Shown here: positions 5,838-9,480 of the stretch, piece after piece
Layout: the number at the start of each line of letters is the position of its first letter
Numbering within the stretch: position 1 is the stretch's first letter
Source of the DNA: Armatimonadota bacterium
Lineage (GTDB): Bacteria; Armatimonadota; Zipacnadia; Zipacnadales; UBA11051
Direction: 5' to 3'
NCBI GenBank assembly: GCA_003542955.1
Contig: DPJP01000308.1
Span: forward strand, 2,586-12,065
DNA length: 9,480 bases
Notes under the pieces: generated by a model
Database searches by the model: none
What the model was told of the DNA's origin: nothing
The model's input: the letters and a program-made list of their open reading frames with translations, nothing else
Program-made: the position numbers and the translations under genes

Positions 5838-7868
5838 ATGGCCGGGCCCGGCGGGAAACTGTGCGGCGGCATGGATGCGAATACTCTCCCACAGGCAGGC
5901 ACCATACCCCGCGAGCCGGAGGCCGGCGCCCGCAGCCTCAGCGTGCGAGTGATCGTACTTGCGGTTCTGCTGGTGTTCTTCGCCGACATGTGGATACGCC
6001 TCGCGTGTCTGATCACCTTCGTCGCCAATATCGACAACTCCGTGCCGGCGGCACCGGCGATGCTCGGGTTGCTGCTCGTGCTGGGGGTCAACGGGCTGCT
6101 GCGGCGCTTCGCGCGGCGCTGGGAGCTTTCGCGCGGGGAGATCGCCACGCTCTACATCATGCTGCTGATCGCCGTGCCGATGGCCTCACTGGGGATCATC
6201 CGCCCCTTCCTCCCCTCGATCACCGCGCTGGGCTACTTTGCGGCGCCTGAGAACGAGTTCGCCTCGCTGGCCGCCCATCTGCCCACGTGGATGGCGCCGC
6301 AGGACCCGGGCGTCGTGCGCGACTACTTCGAGGCCGGCGCCACGGAGGCCGTCCCGTGGGCTGCCTGGGCCGTGCCGCTGGCCGCCTGGTCGGGCCTGTT
6401 CATCTGCTTCTTCGTTGCGCTGATGAGCGCGGCATCGCTGCTGGTGCCGCAATGGGTCGACGGCGACAAGCTCTCCTTCCCGCTGGCAACGTTCAATGCC
6501 GAACTCGTCGGTGTGAGCGAGGTCGGCAGGGGTGCGGGGAGCTTCTTCCGCAATCCGCTGATGTGGGTGGGCTTCGCCCTATCGTTCACCTTCAACGCCT
6601 TCAATGTGGCGCAGTCGATCAATCCAGGCGTGCGGGCGCTGGGGCTCTCCTACGACCTCGGCGCGCTGTTCACCGAGAGCCCGTGGGACTCGGTTCGGCC
6701 GCTGACCTTCTACTATCGCCCCGAGCACGTCGGCTTCGGCTACCTGGTGCCGCTGGAGATACTCGCCTCGACGTGGGTGCTCTACCTGGCGCTGAAGGCC
6801 TTCAACATCGGCGGCCGCATCACCGGCTACAATCCTCCGGGCTATCCCTACCTCGAGCGGCAGAGCCTCGGCGGCTACTTCGGGATGGCGCTGGTGCTGT
6901 TGTACATGGCTCGGGGGCACCTGGGGCGTGTGCTCGAGGCGCTCCGCGGGGGCAGCCGCGAGGTGCCCGGCCCGCTGAGCCCCAGGCTGTCGGCGGCAGG
7001 GCTGCTGATCGGCTCGGCGGGCTTTGTGGTCTTCTGCTGGGCGGCCGGGATGCGGCCCGCGTTGGCAGTAGCATTTCTGGTGAGCATGATGCTGGTGGCG
7101 GTGACCTTCACCCGCATCCGCGGCGAGACGGGCACACCGAGCAACTGGGCCTTCCCGTTCGGCCAGTCGAAGGCCGTGCTGCTGGCGCTGACGGGCACGA
7201 GCTACTGGGTGCGCAACCGCGACATCGCCTCCCTGACGGTGCTCTCAGTGATGAACTTCCTCTCCCGCGGCTACTTCCCCAGCATGATGGCCTACCAGAT
7301 GGAGAACTTCGAGCTGGCCCGGCGCGCTCAGCTCCGGCGCGACACCATCGCCCTGGCAATGGTCATTGCGGTGGTCATCGGCCTGTGGTGGGGCTACTAC
7401 ACGCACCTGGAGGCCTTCTACAAGTTCGGCGCAAACGTGCTCGAGGGCGGCACGACGGCCGGGGGCTACCGCACCTCGCTGGCAGTGCAGGAGTTCAACT
7501 CGCTCTCCTCGGCAGTGGTGGCGCCCTCGGGGCCGGAGCGGGAGGCCAATGTGTTCTTCGGCTTCGGGATGCTGGTGAGTATCGGCCTGGCGATGCTGCG
7601 CTTCCGCTTCCTGCGCTTTCCGCTCCATCCGCTGGGCTACTGCCTGGCCTCGAGCTACGGCTACCTGTTGTGGGCGCCGTTCTTCACGGTGTATGTGGTG
7701 AAGGCGGCGATTGTGCGGATCGGTGGCGCGCACCTGTATCGGCAGTTGATCCCGCTGTTTCTGGGGATAGCATTCGGGCACTTCTTCACCGCGGGGATCG
7801 TGTGGGGCGTGGTCGGCGCGCTGTTGCCAATTGACCCGGCGCGGCTGCTGCACATTGATGTGGGGTAG
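5838..7868 (+). CDS. Large polytopic membrane protein, DUF6785/DUF6784 type
   Basis: A protein of up to 676 residues with about 12-13 hydrophobic segments, near residues 36-60, 72-90, 102-122, 173-203, 238-258, 298-320, 345-360, 385-405, 407-425, 503-521, 572-588, 600-622 and 632-660. It is an integral inner-membrane protein of unknown function. Features match my memory of the DUF6785 (N-terminal) plus DUF6784 (C-terminal) proteins: the early NGLLRRFARRWELSRGEIATLYIML stretch (85-109), the CFFVALMSAASLLVPQWVDGDKLSFPL stretch (190-216), then RIRGETGTPSNWAFPFG (426-442) and the late HPLGYCLASSYG (597-608). The family is frequent in Armatimonadota, Planctomycetota and similar genomes and is suspected, not shown, to be a transporter. 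Start is uncertain: at ATG 5838 the GGAGG is only 1 nt away, while ATG 5871 (665 residues) has no clear ribosome site. A hairpin follows the stop by 3 nt. Confidence 0.85.
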   Translation: MAGPGGKLCGGMDANTLPQAGTIPREPEAGARSLSVRVIVLAVLLVFFADMWIRLACLITFVANIDNSVPAAPAMLGLLLVLGVNGLLRRFARRWELSRGEIATLYIMLLIAVPMASLGIIRPFLPSITALGYFAAPENEFASLAAHLPTWMAPQDPGVVRDYFEAGATEAVPWAAWAVPLAAWSGLFICFFVALMSAASLLVPQWVDGDKLSFPLATFNAELVGVSEVGRGAGSFFRNPLMWVGFALSFTFNAFNVAQSINPGVRALGLSYDLGALFTESPWDSVRPLTFYYRPEHVGFGYLVPLEILASTWVLYLALKAFNIGGRITGYNPPGYPYLERQSLGGYFGMALVLLYMARGHLGRVLEALRGGSREVPGPLSPRLSAAGLLIGSAGFVVFCWAAGMRPALAVAFLVSMMLVAVTFTRIRGETGTPSNWAFPFGQSKAVLLALTGTSYWVRNRDIASLTVLSVMNFLSRGYFPSMMAYQMENFELARRAQLRRDTIALAMVIAVVIGLWWGYYTHLEAFYKFGANVLEGGTTAGGYRTSLAVQEFNSLSSAVVAPSGPEREANVFFGFGMLVSIGLAMLRFRFLRFPLHPLGYCLASSYGYLLWAPFFTVYVVKAAIVRIGGAHLYRQLIPLFLGIAFGHFFTAGIVWGVVGALLPIDPARLLHIDVG

Positions 7869-7871
7869 GCG

Positions 7872-7886
7872 GGCGAGGGGCTCGCC
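7872..7886. terminator. Hairpin directly after the membrane protein gene
   Basis: GGCGAG (7872-7877) and CTCGCC (7881-7886) form a perfect 6-bp stem with a GGG loop, 3 nt after the TAG stop at 7866-7868. No T-run follows, so it is at most a non-canonical terminator or a 3'-end stabilising structure. It abuts the repeat copy B that starts at 7884. Confidence 0.4.
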
Positions 7887-7919
7887 TCACCCCCAGCCGG
7901 CGACGATAGGGGGAGGGGC
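7884..7919. repeat. Imperfect dyad repeat, copy B (GCCTCACCCCC family)
   Basis: GCCTCACCCCC at 7884-7894 matches copy A (4551-4561) exactly over 11 bases. Here too the C-run is mirrored by a downstream G-run, GGGGGAGGGGC (7909-7919), around a 14-nt GC-rich centre. The dyad differs in inner sequence from copy A. With the preceding hairpin it could serve as a transcription stop between convergent genes. Confidence 0.4.
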
Positions 7920-7985
7920 AGGGCTACGGCAGTGTGCTTCGCAGATGGGCATCATCCCACAGGCGCTGCCCGAGGCAGGCCCCAG

Positions 7986-8130
7986 GCGCTCACGCATGTC
8001 AGAGCAACGGCCGGGGTCAGGGCTTTGATCCTTTGATCTCCATGCAGGCGCCCGGCATGCAATTCGTCATACGGAGATCAAACGATCAAAGCCCGCGACC
8101 CCTGTTCGGCCGCACGACGAGCGCTCACGC
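7986..8130. repeat. Exact 10-bp direct repeats flanking the inverted repeat
   Basis: GCGCTCACGC occurs at 7986-7995 and again at 8121-8130. The copies lie 17 nt to the left and 18 nt to the right of the inverted repeat arms, so they bracket a 125-bp segment almost symmetrically. This looks like a target-site duplication around a small non-autonomous insertion. A chance match in such GC-rich sequence cannot be excluded, and no terminal inverted repeat is visible right next to the direct repeats. Confidence 0.4.
8013..8102. repeat. Long near-perfect inverted repeat with tandem CTTTGATC (REP-pair or small mobile element candidate)
   Basis: The left arm 8013-8041 starts GGGGTCAGGGCTTTGATC. The right arm 8073-8102, reverse-complemented, matches it at 27 of 30 aligned positions (two mismatches and one 1-nt gap). 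The left arm contains two perfect tandem copies of CTTTGATC (8023-8030 and 8031-8038), and the right arm the same octamer pair with one change. The 31-nt spacer (8042-8072) holds a further small dyad, CATGC/GCATG (8041-8045 and 8055-8059). As DNA this could extrude a cruciform, and as RNA from either strand it forms a stem of almost 30 bp. It lies between two convergent genes. The form (GGGGTC start, internally repeated AT-containing heptads, opposed copies) resembles REP elements mobilised by REP-associated tyrosine transposases, but no such gene is in the window. A bidirectional terminator role is an alternative. Confidence 0.8.
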
Positions 8131-8277
8131 CGTCCAGGGAGCGCCGGAGGCCGGCCCTGCCGTTGACGTTGGCGACGCCGGGCCGACCTTCCCGCGGCGG
8201 CGGGACCGCGTACAACCGCGGCTTTCGCTCGTGCGGCCCCTCCCCAGGCATCCCTGGCAACTTCGCCGGCAGACAAC

Positions 8278-9099
8278 TCAGCCCCCGGCCGAGAGGGACG
8301 TCCACGGCTGCCCCGAGTCGAGGCACTCGATGGGGATCTGCGCCGGAAGCCGCTCGCGCAGGAACTGCGCCATGCCCTCCATCCCAGGCTGCTCAGAGGC
8401 GCAGTGGCCAAGCTCGATGCCCGCCAGACCCACCTCCACGCAATAGCGGATCGTGTAATCGAGCATCTCCCCGAAGATTGCCAGCTCTGCGCCCGCATCG
8501 GCCGCCACCTCGGGGACGGTGAATATCTGCCCGAAGCCCCCATGCGTTACCGCGACGCGGCTGACCATGCGCTCGGGCTCACCGATGACGCGGATCGGGC
8601 CGATTCCGAGCAGGGCGCACGCGCGCCGGGCCAGTTCGCCGACGGCAATCGGCTCGCGCTCGTAGACGGGACAGGTCCGGCAGCCGCCGATGTACGTCCC
8701 CAGCTCGAGCAGCTTTACGAGCATGTCGACCTGGCCGTAGACGGGCGCCCAGTCCCAGTTCGAGTGGTAGCGGTAGACGCTCAGCCCGTTGTCCAGGCAC
8801 AGCCGCAGGCGAAGCTGGTTGGGAGCCTTGGCGGTGACGTGGCGCTCCTCGTACCACGTGAGCCCCGCTTCGGGGTCGCGCCCGCAGATGCCCCAGGTGA
8901 GCGGCTCGTGGCTGAGAACCACGTTCGCACCGCGGCTCACGGCCTGCTCGAGCACTGCCGCAGTCGGCGACCAGCAGGTGATGACGCCGGTGACCTCGCG
9001 CTCGGGCTCCCCGACGAGCAGGCCAAGCTCATCGCCCTCGATACCGGTGGAGAATGGAGCGTAGTCCTCGATCAGCGCAGCGACTTCGCGCGTCAGCAT
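8278..9099 (-). CDS. NIF3/DUF34-family dinuclear-metal protein, divergent ligand set
   Basis: This 273-residue cytoplasmic protein belongs to the NIF3 (YbgI/YqfO, DUF34) family, whose cellular role is unresolved; 'GTP cyclohydrolase 1 type 2' is an uncertain label used in databases. Family blocks in order are GDELGLLVG (22-30), the metal loop VLSHEPL (61-67) with His64, YHSNWD (111-116) corresponding to the usual HTNLD with Asp116, the GEMLDY block (210-215), and GHCASE (231-236) with His232 and Glu236. The first metal-loop histidine of the usual HH pair is Ser63 here, so one of the five typical ligands is missing. It lacks the PII-like insert of longer members. ATG 9099 fits the family N-terminus, but only a weak GAG-type ribosome site precedes it. 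It follows rsmE on the same strand by 113 bp; RsmE and NIF3-type genes need not act together. Confidence 0.88.
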   Translation of the reverse strand: MLTREVAALIEDYAPFSTGIEGDELGLLVGEPEREVTGVITCWSPTAAVLEQAVSRGANVVLSHEPLTWGICGRDPEAGLTWYEERHVTAKAPNQLRLRLCLDNGLSVYRYHSNWDWAPVYGQVDMLVKLLELGTYIGGCRTCPVYEREPIAVGELARRACALLGIGPIRVIGEPERMVSRVAVTHGGFGQIFTVPEVAADAGAELAIFGEMLDYTIRYCVEVGLAGIELGHCASEQPGMEGMAQFLRERLPAQIPIECLDSGQPWTSLSAGG

Positions 9100-9212
9100 A
9101 GCGATCAGCTCGATATGGGGGGTGGGGGGGAACGGACGGACGAACGAACGAATCGCCGGAGGCGGGTGGATGGGCTCCCGAGGCAGTCCTCGACAGCGTT
9201 TGCGGGTCCGCG
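9100..9212. other. rsmE-NIF3 gap with G-runs and tandem tetranucleotides
   Basis: The 113-bp gap has G6-T-G7 at 9117-9130 (a C-tract on the coding strand of the NIF3-type gene, about 17 nt before its start). Next to it is a short tandem array, ACGG twice then ACGA three times, at 9132-9151. Such homopolymer and tetranucleotide tracts are prone to slippage. I see no clear promoter or terminator. Confidence 0.5.
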
Positions 9213-9480
9213 TTACCCGAGTTGCCCGGCCTCGTACATGACTATCGCACAGACGGCGATGGCGGCGGTCTCCGTGCGCAGGATGCGGCTGCCGAGGCCG
9301 ACGGCGAGCAGTCCGGCGTCGCGCGCGGTTTGGGCCTCCTCCGCGGGAAAGCCGCCCTCCGGCCCGATGAAGACCGATACGCGCCCGCCCGGGGCCATCT
9401 CTGCAAGGCTCCTGCGCAGGCCGCCGTCATCGCTCTCGGCCAGCGCCTCATCAAGCAGCAGGCCGATGCCGCCGCCACTG
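9213..9480 (-). CDS. rsmE: 16S rRNA (uracil(1498)-N3)-methyltransferase RsmE, C-terminal part
   Basis: The last 89 codons are present; the frame is open to the right edge (first full codon at 9479), so the N-terminal PUA-like domain and most of the SPOUT domain lie outside the window. RsmE methylates N3 of U1498 in 16S rRNA using S-adenosylmethionine as a dimeric SPOUT-class enzyme. The trefoil-knot SAM-binding signatures are clear: VFIGPEGGFPAEEA and, 20 residues on, LGSRILRTETAAI, followed by the usual helical end. The upstream LLLDEAL stretch is also family-like. An internal ATG at 9398 is not the start, because the conserved domain continues upstream of it. The stop is TAA at 9213-9215. 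Confidence 0.95.
   Translation of the reverse strand, partial: SGGGIGLLLDEALAESDDGGLRRSLAEMAPGGRVSVFIGPEGGFPAEEAQTARDAGLLAVGLGSRILRTETAAIAVCAIVMYEAGQLG

Larger units (their letters stand above)
7869..8277. other. Convergent intergenic region of about 410 bp with no supported gene
   Basis: The gap lies between the 3' ends of the plus-strand membrane protein gene and the minus-strand NIF3-family gene. Left to right it holds the post-stop hairpin, repeat copy B, a direct-repeat arm (7986-7995), the long inverted repeat (8013-8102), the second direct-repeat arm (8121-8130), and about 150 bp of GC-rich sequence. That last stretch has a small CCAGG/CCTGG dyad at 8244-8257 but nothing else I can name. 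Short open frames across it on both strands have no ribosome site or recognisable domain and run through the inverted repeat, so I do not call them genes. Confidence 0.6.

Noticed and set aside
4727..6250. A 507-codon plus-strand open frame antisense to the hydrolase and running into the membrane protein gene
   Set aside because: It crosses the divergent control region and opposes a hydrolase with an intact catalytic triad; no domain is recognisable.
6287..7834. A 515-codon open frame overlapping the membrane protein gene in another plus frame
   Set aside because: The overlapping frame encodes clear membrane segments and family motifs; the alternative is Gly/Arg/Ala-rich low-complexity typical of a shifted frame in GC-rich DNA.
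8067..8543. A 158-codon minus-strand open frame spanning the convergent gap and the end of the NIF3-type gene
   Set aside because: It overlaps a well-supported gene in another frame, includes an arm of the inverted repeat, and has an Arg/Ser-rich composition without a domain.
1..9480. CRISPR arrays, tRNA or rRNA genes, transposase or phage genes, toxin-antitoxin or defence genes
   Set aside because: I looked for regularly spaced repeats, tRNA-like cloverleaves and known protein motifs on both strands and found none.

Overview
This is a GC-rich bacterial chromosomal window (about two-thirds G+C by eye) with tightly packed genes, mostly on the minus strand. It carries ordinary housekeeping genes (pyrK-pyrD, argH, rsmE, a NIF3-family gene) together with a large DUF6785/DUF6784-type membrane protein, an acetyl-xylan-esterase-like alpha/beta hydrolase and a six-hairpin-type glycosidase. 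That mix is reminiscent of Armatimonadota or neighbouring environmental lineages. This is an impression from gene content, not a phylogenetic result.

Layout. Positions 1-873 (minus) hold the N-terminal 291 residues of a probable (alpha/alpha)6-barrel glycosidase that runs off the left edge. Positions 1046-4477 (minus) hold argH, pyrK and pyrD in transcription order. pyrK and pyrD overlap by 8 nt and encode the two subunits of NAD-linked class 1B dihydroorotate dehydrogenase (pyrimidine synthesis); argH encodes argininosuccinate lyase (last step of arginine synthesis). Positions 4679-5719 (minus) hold a secreted-polymer-type alpha/beta hydrolase family protein without an obvious signal peptide. 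It is divergently oriented, across about 118 bp, from a 676-residue polytopic membrane protein (5838-7868, plus).

The membrane protein converges on a NIF3/DUF34-family gene (8278-9099, minus). The roughly 410-bp convergent gap between them contains the most unusual non-coding structure in the window: a 29/30-nt inverted repeat around a 31-nt loop, with tandem CTTTGATC octamers in the arm and an exact 10-bp direct repeat placed almost symmetrically outside it. The right edge holds the C-terminal part of rsmE (16S rRNA m3U1498 methyltransferase, minus).

Smaller GC-rich dyads sit after the membrane protein gene, in the gap upstream of argH, and just after pyrD. The first two share the 11-mer GCCTCACCCCC and look like decayed members of one dispersed intergenic repeat family. 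I see no tRNA, rRNA, CRISPR array, transposase gene, phage gene or recognisable defence system. I do not see convincing evidence of a new multi-gene system; the best leads are the inverted-repeat element and the divergent hydrolase/membrane-protein pair.
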